Of a stretch of DNA of 64,000 bases, positions 1 through 11,232 are shown piece by piece. How positions within the stretch are numbered: position 1 is the stretch's first letter; the number at the start of each line of letters is the position of its first letter. Made by a program: the position numbers and the translations under genes. The notes beneath the pieces are model-generated. The model saw only the letters and a program-made list of their open reading frames with translations. It was not told the origin of the DNA and ran no database searches. This stretch comes from Nitzschia sp. pyKryTriq1 (taxonomy: Eukaryota; Bacillariophyta; Bacillariophyceae; Bacillariales; Bacillariaceae), in the NCBI GenBank assembly GCA_956465555.1, contig OY101120.1:248001-312000 (forward strand), written 5' to 3'.

Positions 1-663
1 AGGAATTCTCTCTTGTTTCACCAACCAACATATCCGCCGGAACAAGTCCATCTTATTCCTTTTGACATCGACGATCTAGCAACGTCTGTAGCTTCCTCCC
101 TCAGTCTGTCACCCGCCAACAGTAGAGATTATGATGCACCTTTCATGTTCTCCTCCTACCACCATCCTACTACTACTACTACTACTACTACTACGGCAAA
201 TGATATCCAACAAGAAGATCCAATTCTCCGAGCTGCTTATTACGGTACTTCTTGTCCATCAACCACAACAACCACAACCACGTCTACTACTGCTGTTGCT
301 GCCAAAAGCGCGACGAAACCAGTGGTATCCAAGCAACAACATCAAGATGGTTACGTCGTGGCATTGAGACAACGAAAGAAGAGTGCCGAGTGGAGTGATG
401 CCATTCATCCCGAAAAAGATTCCATGAAAGGAAAACGTAAATCAAAGACCATGGCTGGAGCCACGACGGGAGCGATCGTTGGAGGCGTCATGTTTGGACC
501 AGCTTTTCCCGTTGGAATGGTCCTCGGTGGAGCGGTCGGAGGCTATGCCAGCAACAAGTTGTCGAAAACAGGAGAACGTCGAATGCAACGACTGTTTGAA
601 CAGCAAAACTTTCAAAAGTACGCCTCTCAATACTCACCCGTCCGTGATGCCGTTTACGTCTAG
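1..663 (+). CDS. Glycine-zipper protein, 5' end outside window
   Basis: The frame is open from base 1 with no stop upstream and no ATG near the edge, so the true start probably lies left of the window; the first in-frame ATG is only about 40 codons in. The visible 220 residues begin with a Ser/Thr-rich stretch containing two poly-Thr runs (ACT/ACA trinucleotide repeats), followed by a basic segment and then a small glycine-zipper-like region (TTGAIVGGVMFGPAFPVGMV, then GGAVGGYASNKLS) at roughly residues 154-185, with a basic tail. Glycine zippers pack helices in membranes and occur in small diatom proteins of unknown role. No catalytic motif is visible. The function is not known; the call is structural only. 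Confidence 0.6.
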   Translation, partial: RNSLLFHQPTYPPEQVHLIPFDIDDLATSVASSLSLSPANSRDYDAPFMFSSYHHPTTTTTTTTTANDIQQEDPILRAAYYGTSCPSTTTTTTTSTTAVAAKSATKPVVSKQQHQDGYVVALRQRKKSAEWSDAIHPEKDSMKGKRKSKTMAGATTGAIVGGVMFGPAFPVGMVLGGAVGGYASNKLSKTGERRMQRLFEQQNFQKYASQYSPVRDAVYV

Positions 664-782
664 TGACCACCACGGCAGGAGTGGTGGTGGTGGGTGAATG
701 TAAAATATCTGTTAGCAATTATCAGTTATCTGTTTTACGCCTATGTACCAGTTACTGGAGTGCGGACAAAACGCAACATAAC

Positions 783-1724
783 TCATGGACCAGACATAGT
801 TACATTCACCAAGTCCTCTTCTTCAATTCGAGCTCCACTGCTCCCGTCCATGAAACAGTGAAATCTCGGATTCTTCCACTTCAAAAGGGCTCCTTGTTTC
901 AAGCCCGGAATCGCGCGACTTTTAGTGTAAGCTGCCACACGTTTTACGACACCCACCCGATCTTTGCACGAAAAGACTTGCCTCGTCATACTCTCATCGA
1001 GCATGACCCGTACTTCGAGTGTTCGGCCTTCTACAGGGGCGCCTTGGTGGGCTTCCACCTGCTCCCAGGTTAATGGAAGCGACTTGGGTTCCCTCTCAAG
1101 AGGGACACATTCCTTTTTGTGTGCTTTCCAAGCGGCACGTTGACATTCTTTCGTGCAATAGGAAATCGTTTTACAGCGGCTGCATACCATAAGCTTTGTT
1201 GTGCTCGATTTATTGCAATAAGAGCATGTGAATTTATCAGCTCGATTGGTCTTGGTCTTGGGAGGGGCCGCAATCTGATCGTAGAGCTTTTGCGTCTCTG
1301 GCCCTCCAAACTCCATGGTCCTCTTTCCTGGATTTTGCTTGGCCCAGGCCTGCATCAATGCCATACGCTGCATTTCCGAAGCGTTCTGAGTCTCGGTAGC
1401 TTTTCTTATGGCCGTCTGTACATCCTCTCCCGTTTGTTCGAGTTTGCGAAGCTTTTCTTCTGCCCTTCGAAGATATCCCCGATTCATTTCATATACTTCT
1501 GGACTGGGACGAGGTATCATTTGATCCATTCCACGCAATGAAGTCATAGCAATAGCATATTCTTCGGCCGCTACCTCGACGTCGGTTTTCTTCTTTCTCA
1601 AGCCTGCATCTTCCTCTGCCATGCGGTTCTGCATGTCAAAGCTCATGCAGCATTCATGGCAGATCTCACGCCGATGGGCCTTGCAAAAAGTGCGGTTGAT
1701 CTCGTCATGAATAATGTCACTCAT
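783..1724 (-). CDS. MYND-type zinc-finger protein
   Basis: This is a single-exon gene of 313 residues starting at a clear ATG. A MYND finger lies at about residues 167-206: CSYC, then CSRC, then YCTKEC and HKKEC, giving the full C-C-C-C-C-C-H-C ligand set. MYND fingers bind proline-rich partner peptides, so the product is probably a protein-protein adaptor. A second small Cys/His cluster lies near the N-terminus (FCKAHRREICHECC, residues 13-26). Residues 35-130 are charged and probably helical. The C-terminal 100 residues have no domain I recognise. The finger is intact, unlike that in the broken MYND gene at 35.8-37.0 kb. It is divergently arranged with the TMEM43-like gene. Confidence 0.85.
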   Translation of the reverse strand: MSDIIHDEINRTFCKAHRREICHECCMSFDMQNRMAEEDAGLRKKKTDVEVAAEEYAIAMTSLRGMDQMIPRPSPEVYEMNRGYLRRAEEKLRKLEQTGEDVQTAIRKATETQNASEMQRMALMQAWAKQNPGKRTMEFGGPETQKLYDQIAAPPKTKTNRADKFTCSYCNKSSTTKLMVCSRCKTISYCTKECQRAAWKAHKKECVPLEREPKSLPLTWEQVEAHQGAPVEGRTLEVRVMLDESMTRQVFSCKDRVGVVKRVAAYTKSRAIPGLKQGALLKWKNPRFHCFMDGSSGARIEEEDLVNVTMSGP

Positions 1725-2914
1725 AATAATAAGCTATATTTTGAATATGTATTCCAATCGAGTAAATAATAGAGTTCTTTTCAACTGCTATGTTGATGTT
1801 GTTGGTATGCTTTGAGTTGCGAGCAGGTTATCAACAACATCATGATGCGATGAAAGTGCGCGAAGAATGAAATCTGAAATGCGATGAGTGGATTAAAAAA
1901 ACATCCGCCCGCGCGGCCGAAGAAAAAAATCTTTGGCCGTTCTTCGCAAGATACGATATATCGAGACTACTTTAGAACATGATGCTCGCACGTCGCGCGC
2001 TCTAGCTATCCATTCATCGAACCCCTTTGTAGTCTCGCCCTTTTCTTCCACAATTCTAGTAAGCTGGTGGTATGGTATATCATCCCTGGCAGAACATAGT
2101 GCTGGCCCGCCCTGTGGGTCACGCGCCAATCTTGTAGTACTCGCTGTGGACGACAACGACTTGGGTCTTGCTTGAGCTTTCGAGAATGTCGGGCTCAAGC
2201 CTCATACCATTCACTCAAGCCAAAGGCTGCCGGTGATATGGGTGCTCCACTGGCTTGTTGGGCCATTCTCGTTGCCATTACCAAGTCTGTAGAATTCAAC
2301 AACGATAGAATATCTTTTGGGCCATTCTCGTTGGGGCCCTCTCCTTCTCTTCCATCGTGATGTTGGTGTCATTCGTACGCATCTTTCACAAACCGATTGC
2401 TCCTGATAATTCACTTGAGAAGTCATTTCATAGCTAAAGGGGTTCGGTTCCTTGTCGCAGCCTCTCATGTCGCTTCTCTTGAATCACGGCCATTTGAGTC
2501 TTGTGACACGTGTAGGTTGCTGCTGCAGTACACGTACATATGCGCCGCGAGTGGGCACAGATTTATTGAGTCGTTGCGTTTCCACGACAAGGCACATCAA
2601 ACATCACAGTGAAAGATGTCAGTAACGTGCGCCAACGACGATCCATAAGTGTCCGCTAAATGAGACAATACGAAATTTCGTCGACGCAACGGAAGATACG
2701 CGTAGTAGACGATGATGCGTGGCCTTTAAGATGGGCTTCGCCGCTGCCGCATCATCATTCATATTCATCATCCTACGATGTATGTACCGGTACCGCGGTA
2801 AAGCATACCGGTATTCGTCGATCACATTGTTTGAATAATCTGCGTTTTCAGCGCATCTCTTTATCAGCAGAGTACGTAAATTGCATTCGTTTAGACTCCT
2901 CAAGTATCTAGAAG
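1725..2914. other. Divergent intergenic region
   Basis: This 1.19-kb spacer separates two divergently transcribed genes and must hold both promoters. No ORF here looks coding. Two TACCGGTA palindromes lie near 2784 and 2806, close to the TMEM43-like start. A repeated phrase 'gggccattctcgttg' occurs near 2260 and 2318. No TATA box was assigned with confidence. Confidence 0.5.
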
Positions 2915-4818
2915 ATGATGATGAATCATCGTCGATCGCTTGCGTTGTCTTGCTGGCTGGTCGCACTTTTGTGTGCCGACCTCGTTGGCGTCCAAGGCCT
3001 GGTAGTACGTGATGAGGTTGCCAGTTCTACTACTCGCATGACTGATGCGGCCGGCAAAATCACCAGCATTGCTCAACATCATCCGCAGCAGGAGCAGGAG
3101 CAGGAGCTTTCTGAGTTTGACAACATTGATGATGAGTCTTTGGGTGATTGGAACGAAGAAGAGGATTCATCCTCGTCGCCACCACCACCATCAAAGGCAA
3201 AAAGAAACTTGCAAAGCAGCAGCAGTAGTTCCACGCAGCGGGTGAACATTCTTCAAAAGCTGGGCGAATCGATCGGCCAGACCATCATTGGATGTCTTTT
3301 GCTCTGTGTCGTACCCTTTTTTATTTGGAAGAATGAAGGAAGACATGCCAAGGAACTCTCCAAGATTGACTTTTGCAAGAACGAAGCCGTCTCGGTGGAT
3401 TGCAACAAGGCCGGCGACGACACGGTCGGTCGATTGGTTCATTTTACCGGTACGGTCAAGGTTGGAGACGATTCGTCGCTGCAATTTGACCCGCAATCGA
3501 CCGGAGCTTCGTTGAATACTACACGAGGAGTACCACGGGCCTTGATCTTGAAGCGAACTTGTTATATTTATCAAAAGTTTGAAGATCAGTCTCGTCAAGT
3601 CCAGCAGGATCGATTGGGGGGCGGAGAGACCCGCACTACCAATTACACTCTCCGGGAAGATTGGACTCCGGTCGGTCCGCAATCTCCTACCTTGGAGCAT
3701 TTGCCAGGACATACCAACAGTCGCGGTATTTGGGATCAGTTGGTCCAATCCGCGGGACCGTCGGCCAATGGAGGAGCGTCTCCCGTGCCGTTGGACCAAA
3801 TGCCACCCCAAATGTTGGTCAAATTGGGAATGTACGATGCCAATCAAGCTCCTCATGGATTGATGGTATCCCATACCGCTCGAGTCGGAGAGTTTGGGTT
3901 GACCCGAGAAGTCATTGCTCAAAATCCCGCCGAGTTTTTGTCGTCGGATGATCCAGAACAACTCAAGCCAGTCCCCAACACCTTCTTGCCCGATTACTTT
4001 CCCGACTGTCCCCTCCTCCAAAAAGGATCGGATAATATTCTACGAACCTTTCCCGAAAATTCACAACCTATGAATGGCGATTGCAAAGTCGTGTTTGAAT
4101 TCGCACTGGATGGATTTGATGCCTCCTTTGTCGTATCTCAAGTTGGTGGCGGCGGAGCAATGGAACAGCCGGGTGGTGACGAATTGGATTCCGCCGAAAA
4201 GGCCACCAAATATCGAGTGGACAAGGCAGAAGTTCCTGCCAAATGCAATGGTGACTTGGGAACTGTTTGGATGGTCCGCCGCGGTCGTCACGATTTGAGC
4301 GAAATGATTGACATGGCCAAAGTCCAAGAGTCGCAAATGACAAAGATCTTGCGCGTTGTCTGCTGGGCTCTTCTCTGTGTGGGATGGGCAATGGTAAGTC
4401 GGTCTTCTACGAACGAAGTGCCGGTACCTACAGAGTAGTGTATCGGTGCTGGCTTCATTCATATCTATATTTGTTGGAACTCCGAGAACAGAAACAACAT
4501 CTCAGTCCACTCTTTTCTCTCCATTTATTTTTTCAGTTGTTCGCACCCTTTTCTGCGGCCTTGTCCGTCTTACCCATTTTAGGAGCTATTGGAAATGCGG
4601 CCATCTTTGTGGCCGCATTGATTGCGAGTCTCCTTTGCTGCTTTACCGTGACCACGCTGGCCTACATTCGTTATCGTCCCATGATTGCGTCGGCGATGCT
4701 CTTGCTCGCCGGTGGCATTTGGGGCATTGTGGCCTGGCGCTTGAATATTGCAGCAACCGAGGGGGGAACGGCGGCTCCCACATTCGCTCCGACGACTAGT
4801 GGTATCTTGGGGGGTTAA
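2915..4818 (+). CDS. TMEM43 (LUMA, DUF1625)-family membrane protein
   Basis: Two exons, 2915-4393 and 4537-4818, are joined by a 143-bp GT-AG intron (GTAAGT...TTTCAG) in phase 0, giving 586 residues. A signal peptide (about residues 1-28) is followed by an acidic low-complexity stretch and a membrane segment at about 122-142. Next comes a long soluble region containing family phrases such as 'WKNEGRHAKELSKID' and 'GRLVHFTGTVKV', then a cluster of C-terminal membrane helices that spans the splice junction. In animals TMEM43 is an ER and inner-nuclear-membrane protein; that location is inferred here from family membership. Without the second exon the protein would lose most of its C-terminal membrane cluster, which supports the join. 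Confidence 0.85.
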
Positions 4819-5774
4819 TGAGAGCAATGCCCGAATATGTATGTACTCGTCATGGTAATGAATGATTCATTCTCGTTTTCGTTGAAAGTTGAAATAGGAA
4901 AAGAGTAAGTAGACTTACAGCAGTCCAACCGGCAGGGGCGATGCCGCGCAATGAATGAATAAGTTACGGTTTTAGACTGACTTTCAGCATGGAAGGTTCT
5001 TGCACGCGGTTTACCGGTAGTCTCTCCAAAGTAGACCACTCTCTACAAGTACTTCTTATTTTTTTAGGAGAGAGGATTGTTCGTACTGTAGGCCTCGCGG
5101 CAAGGCTGGCACTCATAGAGGACCTAGTCGTCTTTGTCAAATCGAGAACCATGATGTCGTCATGACTACTCCACGTACGAGTGCCGACTCACGCACGGTA
5201 CCAGGTACCAGGTACCAGGTACAAGTAGGTCTACGTTCTTCGGTAGCGGGTACGTAGAATTCTCCAGTACCAGGTACGCCAGTACTCGTACGCCCCAGTA
5301 CTCTGCACTGTATGTACCAGGGTATCATACCGGTACATCCCATACCAGTACCTGGTACAGTACCGCGGTACTGCGTGGGGACCACTACTGTACCAGTACT
5401 GCACAACGTACAGTATGTACCAGGTTGTACCAGTAGTCTAAGTAACTGATCCGCGACTCCGCTTCCTTTTAGATATATGCCCACTCATTTAAAGTTTCTC
5501 AAAACCTTGACTTGCGCGCGGGCGAGCATGTCAAAAAATTCAAATCTCTGGTATTGAAAAAACCGGTACAGCTGGTATCCATACCAGAGAACGGTAACGC
5601 AGAATGATTATAATTTTTTCTCCGCCCGCGCCTGATAATAAATCTGTTCTTTGCAGACAGAATACCGGTATGAGTACGAACGCGTACCGCACAGATATTG
5701 CGCTTTGCCAACATTGCAATCGCAGCATAGATAGCATACTGTGGCGCATAATTTAGTATTTTAGATCGTAGATC
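4819..5774. other. Intergenic region rich in GTAC palindromes
   Basis: This 956-bp spacer between two plus-strand genes has no credible ORF. Its middle part (about 5195-5430) is a dense field of GGTACC, CCAGGTAC and related overlapping palindromes, entered separately. TACCGGTA occurs near 5013, 5328 and 5662. Confidence 0.55.
5195..5430. repeat. Cluster of degenerate GGTAC/CCAGGTAC repeats
   Basis: The cluster starts with three head-to-tail copies of CCAGGTA and continues for over 200 bp as GTAC-centred words (CAGTACC, GGTACAG, ACCGCGGT) in both orientations. Every word is nearly self-complementary, so the tract could fold in many registers. Smaller clusters of the same type occur near 21280-21480, 27660-27850, 38720-38960, 45370-45425, 59450-59510 and 61290-61345, all between genes. 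Confidence 0.7.
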
Positions 5775-8307
5775 ATGGACGAATCATCAACCAACAATGG
5801 AGAGGAGGAAGGAGGAGTGATTGTGGCATGGAGCGCCATTTGGGTGACGGCGCTTGTGTCTGCGTTGCAGTCCGTCGTATTTTACGGCTTTTTCAAGTAT
5901 GAGAGGAGCAAAGAAAAGCAAAAGGGTTCCTACGCCTTGTACGAGCCGCGTCACTTTCAACGATCGCACCGATCCCCTCAGCCGTTTGCCGATAAGTGGT
6001 GGAAAGACGCATGGGATGTGGAACAAGAAGAGTTGCTGCGATGTGTCGGTTTGGATAGTTACATGTTTCTTCGATTCTTGCGACTCGGCGCTCGAATGGC
6101 AGCCGTCGGCACTCTTTGCTCGCTGGTGCTGATTCCGATCTACGCTACGGGGAACGCTGAGGGGGAGGCGACTTTGGAATTCAATTCCTTGACTCTTGCT
6201 CGAGTAGAGCAAGGAAGTAATCGAATGTGGGCGTCCGTACTTTGCTGGTGCATTTTTGTTGCCTTTGTCTTGCATGAATTTTGGGTCGAGTGGACGGTAC
6301 GTACATACATATGCTATTACTTGATGGCCATATTCTGTTTGACTGGCTTATTCTATTTGACTGGCTTATACCATACTCATATGTTCTTTCTATATCTACT
6401 CAATGGATCAATGGTAGCTCTTTTCCAAAAATCGCTATGATTTTCTTGCCAAGGGAGAAACGGATACACCCAAAGACTTTCGATATGCCATTCGTGTGGA
6501 ACAGCTTCCCGTGCACTTGCGAAGCAGTGCGGCCTTGGCAGCGTACTTTGAACGTATTTTCCCCGAAAAGGTTCGACAGGCCACGGTATATCTAGAAATC
6601 TCCGAGCTGCAAAAGCTGGTCGACGAGCGTCAAGTGGCGATTGAGAACGTGGAGAAAGCGGAGGCTTTTATCAATGCGAAAACAAATAAGGGAACTCCAC
6701 AAACAAAGATTGGAGGTACGGGACCATGTGGAGGTGAAAAGGTGGATACGATTGCACATTTCTCGAAAGAGATTGAACGGCTCAATATTGATATTGATTC
6801 GAAACGTCGAGATGTCCTATTGGAATCTTCCAACCCTACTACGAGTTCGAGTACGAACGAAGCGAGTTCTTTTCGAGTAGGAAGGGCAAACACTATTCTC
6901 AGTAGTACCGGTGTCGTCACTTTCACGTCTCTTCGATCCAAGCAAGCTGCCATCCAATGTGAAATGAGTGGTAAGGCTGACAATGTTACTGTATTTCCTG
7001 CGGCGGATCCCAAAGGAATCCTCTGGAAGAATGTGACGGTCCCGCTGAGTCGCCAACGAATCTTGGGTCTGCAGGCCTCTTGCTTGTGGACGGCGGGGGT
7101 TTTGTTTTGGGCGGCGCCAGTTTCCTTTGTCACTTCAATCGCCAACTTGAATTCTATCTTAGAGACCTTTGGTCTCGATCAGGTGGACCCATCTAAATTC
7201 TGGTATGGCCTCGTCTCGGGTCTCTTGCCCGTCATTGCGCTGGCAATTTTGATGGCCGTTCTCTACATGGCGATCGTTGCAGCGGGGACTCACTGGATTC
7301 GATTCAAGTCTTTACCCGAAGTGGATGCATACACTCTTCAGTGGCACCAACTCTTTCAGTTTGCCAATCTTTGGTTGATTTTGATCGGTGGGTCGTTTTT
7401 CAATCAGCTCGACAGTCTCATCGAGGATCCTACAGGAATCGTTGCAATTATTGCTAACGCTCTTCCCGGAGCCTCTATATTCTTTGTCAATATGATATCT
7501 GTGGGCGGTTTGGGCAACTTTGGAATGGAACTCTCTTGTCTACCAACCTACGGGGTGACTTTGCTTATGAATCTTCTACAGCCGGAAGCTTTGAGGACGC
7601 AACGGATGTTGGATGATGCAAAGACGCCACCGACCATTCTGTGGGGACAGAGGATCCCACCTTTTATCTTTGTCTTCTTGGTCACCGTCATTTACATGCC
7701 AATCGTTCCGGTGGTTGAAATTTTTGCTTTGGTATATTTCGGTGGTTCCTATATCGTTTGGAAGCATCAATGCCTCCACGTGTATTCCCAAGAGTTCGAA
7801 GGTGGTGGACTCACAACATGGGAATCCCTATTCGGGTTTTTAATGGCCTCTCTTTACATCGGAGAAGCCGTATTCATCGCGTATATGGGAATCAAGGAAG
7901 CCCCGGGGCCGGCAGGTTGTGGTTTCATCCCTTTGATCATTACCGTTTTCACGCACATGGCCATCAATCGTAATATCCGTACCCCGCTAAAGAATCTTTC
8001 GCTGGAGGTCGCCGCCGATATCGACCTTGCCGAGGGTGAATTGAAGAAGGATCAAAATTCCAGGGTAAGTACGTCTGCGGAGGACCAGTTGTATGCCCAG
8101 CCGTCACTCAAGACTCGAGAGGAAGAACGCGAGCCGATGCCTTATCGTCGATCCACCGACAATGACCACAATAAGGATATGGAAAAGGGCGAAGATATTG
8201 AAGACCTGTCAAAATTTCAGACTAGCGACGAAGAAGAAGTCGAGATAGGCGCCACCAGGTCCGGGGATGGGATTGAAGTGGCCGCCCGCGCCGAGTACTA
8301 TTTGTAG
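5775..8307 (+). CDS. CSC1/TMEM63 (DUF221) osmosensitive cation channel family
   Basis: Two exons, 5775-6296 and 6418-8307, are joined in phase 0 across a 121-bp intron (GTACGT...TAG), giving 803 residues. Exon 1 carries the N-terminal membrane helices and a conserved-looking 'LRCVGLDSYMFLRFLR'. The join reads 'FWVEWT|LFSKNRYDFL', typical of the short segment after the third helix. A cytosolic domain follows (about 180-380), including the 'YAIRVEQLPVHLR' strand that resembles the RRM-like fold of this family. The C-terminal half contains about eight membrane helices, including 'FANLWLILIGGSFFNQLD'. The tail is acidic and charged. Family members are mechanically or osmotically gated cation channels; activity is inferred. 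Confidence 0.9.
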
Positions 8308-8929
8308 GAGTACTTCATAAATCAAAATCGAACGCGTCCAGTTCTTCTCTCCATCACTCCTACTGCTACTACTACTACTACTACTAGAGAGACTATGAAC
8401 TACTCCGGGATGATTCGTTCTCTACTATTAGAACTAATCGTAGTGCACTGTGCAGAAGTATCGTACTATGCGCAGCTGCTGGTAGTAGCCTACCGGTAGT
8501 AGTAGTAGAGTAGTACTAGTAGACCAGCAAGAAACGCAAGTGTGATCGGTGGTCGTAGACACACGTCATTCGCTTATCTGCTTCGTTGTGAGGATTCAAT
8601 TCTCATTAAATAAGACGATGTCGCATCTCCGTCGTTTCAGTACTTGCTAGCGTAGTGCTGATGCTTACAATAATTGTACTCTATCTACATCTAGAGCAGA
8701 ATGGAGGATAGCAGTTAGTGAGGACGGCAAAGCCGCTCCAAATAATTCAGTCACATTTTGAGAAGGTTTTAATTTTTAGTTTTGGCTGGCCGCTCCACTT
8801 TTTCTCGTATCCAAAGGAGGGAAATCAATAACAACGCCATTCGAAGATGATGATTTGATCTCACAGTTTCCATCCGTTTGCAGTCTATCAAACAATAGTA
8901 AATACAAGCAACAGCCATACATCACGACA
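8308..8929. other. Intergenic region with CTA/TAG microsatellites
   Basis: This 622-bp spacer contains (CTA)n near 8360-8385, GTAGTAGTAG near 8500, and TACCGGTA near 8491. No coding frame was supported. The open frame from about 8855 begins with TTG; the downstream gene is given the first ATG, at 8930. Confidence 0.5.
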
Positions 8930-9676
8930 ATGTTGCTGATCCCGAAAAAGACGACGGAGGACGAACAGCTGGGGGTGGCCCCCGCAGACGAAGCACGACA
9001 AGATGAGGCGGCGGAGCCACCAGCAGGAGCGAAAAACAAGCAGCAGCATCGACGGGTTCATGATAGCAATCATTGCACCCACTGTTTTTCTGCGGCCTCA
9101 ACAATGATGGAGACCTACCTTCTCAGATTGCTACACGAATCGGACTGTACAACTTTGGTTATCCTGCGAGATGATCCTAGTACTGCACGTAGTACCAGCA
9201 GCACCACTGCTGCTGAATCATCATCGTCGTATTGTTCTCGCTACCAGCAGGAGGATGTTCTTCTTTGTAGGAGTACTAGTGCCAGCAGAAGAAGCCGCAC
9301 TACAACGAAAAAGAGAGCCACTCCTCCTTACTACAAGAAGAATAGTACCGACCCCCTGTCGCCTTTATCGGTCCTAGTATTGAGTCCTGCGAACTACTAC
9401 GCTGATCCGTCTTCTTGTTTGAGCCAAAACGACAACAGGAGAAAACCAGTGGCGCTCCCACATTCATCCTCGTTTACCGACCGCCTTCTTCCACTGAATT
9501 CTTGGCACGCCGCCCCGCGCCCAAGCATGATGGCCAGCCGGGGTTGTCTCCCACGCCGCAATAGTTTTGATGATGTTCCGCCTTGTCGTCCCGAGCGTAT
9601 TCCCAGCGATCGCAACCTCTTTGGACCTCCCCGTCGGCCGGAGCGGACACCGAGTATTCCAGATCTTCTGGCCTGA
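8930..9676 (+). CDS. Unknown Ser/Thr- and Pro/Arg-rich protein
   Basis: A single-exon frame of 248 residues starts at ATG 8930 (MLLIPKKTTEDEQ). After an acidic N-terminus, 'METYLLRLLHESDCTTLVIL' looks like an amphipathic helix. A low-complexity Ser/Thr/Arg region follows. The C-terminus contains repeated Arg-Pro-Ser units: PRRNSF, RPERIPSDRNLFGPP and RRPERTPSIPDLL. RxxS-type spacing suggests basophilic kinase or 14-3-3 sites, which is an inference. I have seen this 'PPRxPxRxxS' style only in diatom unknown proteins. No domain is recognised. Codon usage and the ordered C-terminal repeats support a real gene, but an antisense frame is also open over part of it. Confidence 0.55.
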   Translation: MLLIPKKTTEDEQLGVAPADEARQDEAAEPPAGAKNKQQHRRVHDSNHCTHCFSAASTMMETYLLRLLHESDCTTLVILRDDPSTARSTSSTTAAESSSSYCSRYQQEDVLLCRSTSASRRSRTTTKKRATPPYYKKNSTDPLSPLSVLVLSPANYYADPSSCLSQNDNRRKPVALPHSSSFTDRLLPLNSWHAAPRPSMMASRGCLPRRNSFDDVPPCRPERIPSDRNLFGPPRRPERTPSIPDLLA

Positions 9677-9891
9677 AATCATAGGTAACGACGAAAGTAC
9701 TGCTAGTTTGAATGGCAACAATGCGCTGGGGGTAGTGGACAATCAGAGTTTGTGTTGCTTTTGTACTACTTGCTAGGTGTATTACTGTTCGTACGATAGT
9801 AGAATCGCATCCTTTCCATCGTCCATCTTGATTGCCAACCAGTACCACCACCTATTGTTGTTGAGTCTAGTTTTTTGCCTTGTCTTTTTCT

Positions 9892-11232
9892 TTAAATGAC
9901 TCCCGGAATAAATCGATACGGCACTTGTCTCTTGTATTCGATCCAATCATCTCCATACTTTTGATGACACAAATCATCATCTCGCGTAGATCGATGAATC
10001 AAAAGTACGGCAAAGTAGACCGCATAGTAATAGGGTACCAAGGAATCAAAGCCACACAACAAACTGTACGTCAATCCCATGATGTAATCGCCTGTATAAT
10101 TGACTTTGCGAGCCATGCCCCACCATCCACTCGTCAATAGTCGTGTCCCTCGTTTCGTTTGCAAGTAACTTAGTTGTGCCACACTGGGATCGTTCGGGTT
10201 GCGTCGAAAGACATCCTTTTGTCCATTGGCGGAGCGAAAGATGTAAAATCCCAGCAAATACAAGGCTAAAATGGCAATCAACGTGGGCGTGCTCAAATGT
10301 GGATCATGATGAACCAAAAACTTGGCGGGGACAGTATACGTAAAGGGGACCCATGCCATGTCTCCAAAGCAGAGCATGAACCCAAATCCATCCGTAGTAA
10401 TGTCCATTGTCGTCAAGATTGCTTGTTCTTGATACAGTGCGTCCCATACATAAAAGGCTTGGAGGCCATTGATGAGACACATACTGGGAGTGACATACCC
10501 CAATACTTGATATTGCTCTTGCAAACACGCAAAATTCAAGAGCATCCATCCGATCAATCCAGGTCGCAATTCACAAAATTGTTTCCAATCCAAGTCCAGT
10601 TTTGATAGTACGGACGGTAACTTGAGACGTGGATTGAGTTCCCGTCCCATCCAAAAGTCATGGAAGAAATTTCCCGAATTTCCCACGAAGGAAAGAACAC
10701 GGCCCGGTTGAAAACTGCCGACGTAAAAGTAAATCGACAAGAGTGTGGTAAAGAGGTTCGCCATCCACGCGAGAGCATCAAAGTAACGAAAGAGATAGTC
10801 GTTCAAGTTGGGTCTTGCCACGATCAGGACCGCCACAATGACCCAAAATGAAGTGTGCCCGTTCAATTTATACGACAATCGCAAAGGCTCCTCGTCCTTG
10901 CCCTTTTTCGGTGCTTGCACTACCGGACTGCCGAGCACGATAGGTCCTGGCAACACGGCCCACAAGAGCACCAAAATGAGAAACCATGCCACCAAGCCAG
11001 CTCCACAGTATCCCAAGACGATCAGATCCGTCGTCGTGGGAAATAAGATGGTTTTTAGCGCTTCCCAATGTCGCAACGATTCCAAGTCGACGTATCCCAC
11101 GCGGCTCCAATGCGATAAAATCATCACCAACGGTGGCAACAACAGCACACTCGCGGCGGTGCCCACTGGGCCCCCAAATTCATAGGGGAAGTGCTCTTCT
11201 TTCTCCTTGTCAGTCTTGGACTTTTGGGACAT
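9892..11232 (-). CDS. Delta(14)-sterol reductase
   Basis: This single-exon gene encodes 446 residues from ATG 11232 (MSQKSKTDKEK). The frame extends upstream to 11337, but only from a non-ATG codon. It is a polytopic ER-membrane enzyme that uses NADPH to reduce the C14-C15 double bond left after CYP51 demethylation in sterol synthesis. Diagnostic features are 'FFHDFWMGRELNPRL' in the middle, 'FGFMLCFGDMAWVPFTY', the C-terminal 'LLTSGWWGMARKVNYTGD' and the terminal 'YGDDWIEYKRQVPYRFIPG'. These match the ERG24/TM7SF2/FACKEL family more than the related delta7 reductases, though DHCR7-type specificity cannot be excluded by eye. Length is normal for the family (about 400-450). Confidence 0.9.
   Translation of the reverse strand: MSQKSKTDKEKEEHFPYEFGGPVGTAASVLLLPPLVMILSHWSRVGYVDLESLRHWEALKTILFPTTTDLIVLGYCGAGLVAWFLILVLLWAVLPGPIVLGSPVVQAPKKGKDEEPLRLSYKLNGHTSFWVIVAVLIVARPNLNDYLFRYFDALAWMANLFTTLLSIYFYVGSFQPGRVLSFVGNSGNFFHDFWMGRELNPRLKLPSVLSKLDLDWKQFCELRPGLIGWMLLNFACLQEQYQVLGYVTPSMCLINGLQAFYVWDALYQEQAILTTMDITTDGFGFMLCFGDMAWVPFTYTVPAKFLVHHDPHLSTPTLIAILALYLLGFYIFRSANGQKDVFRRNPNDPSVAQLSYLQTKRGTRLLTSGWWGMARKVNYTGDYIMGLTYSLLCGFDSLVPYYYAVYFAVLLIHRSTRDDDLCHQKYGDDWIEYKRQVPYRFIPGVI

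Noticed and set aside
663-1541. Plus-strand ORFs opposite the MYND gene
   Set aside because: They are antisense shadows: the minus-strand frame carries the full zinc-finger ligand set, the plus frames carry no motif.
1893-2468. Overlapping ORFs of 60-100 codons on both strands
   Set aside because: No family motifs, several begin with TTG/GTG, and composition does not differ from the spacer.
5137-5484. 115-codon minus-strand ORF rich in Gly/Thr/Tyr
   Set aside because: It is the translation of the GTAC palindrome field; periodic residues come from the repeat, not from coding constraint.
9464-9851. Minus-strand ORFs opposite the Pro/Arg-rich gene
   Set aside because: Unordered sequence; the plus frame shows repeated RxPS units, so I kept that strand, although with modest confidence.
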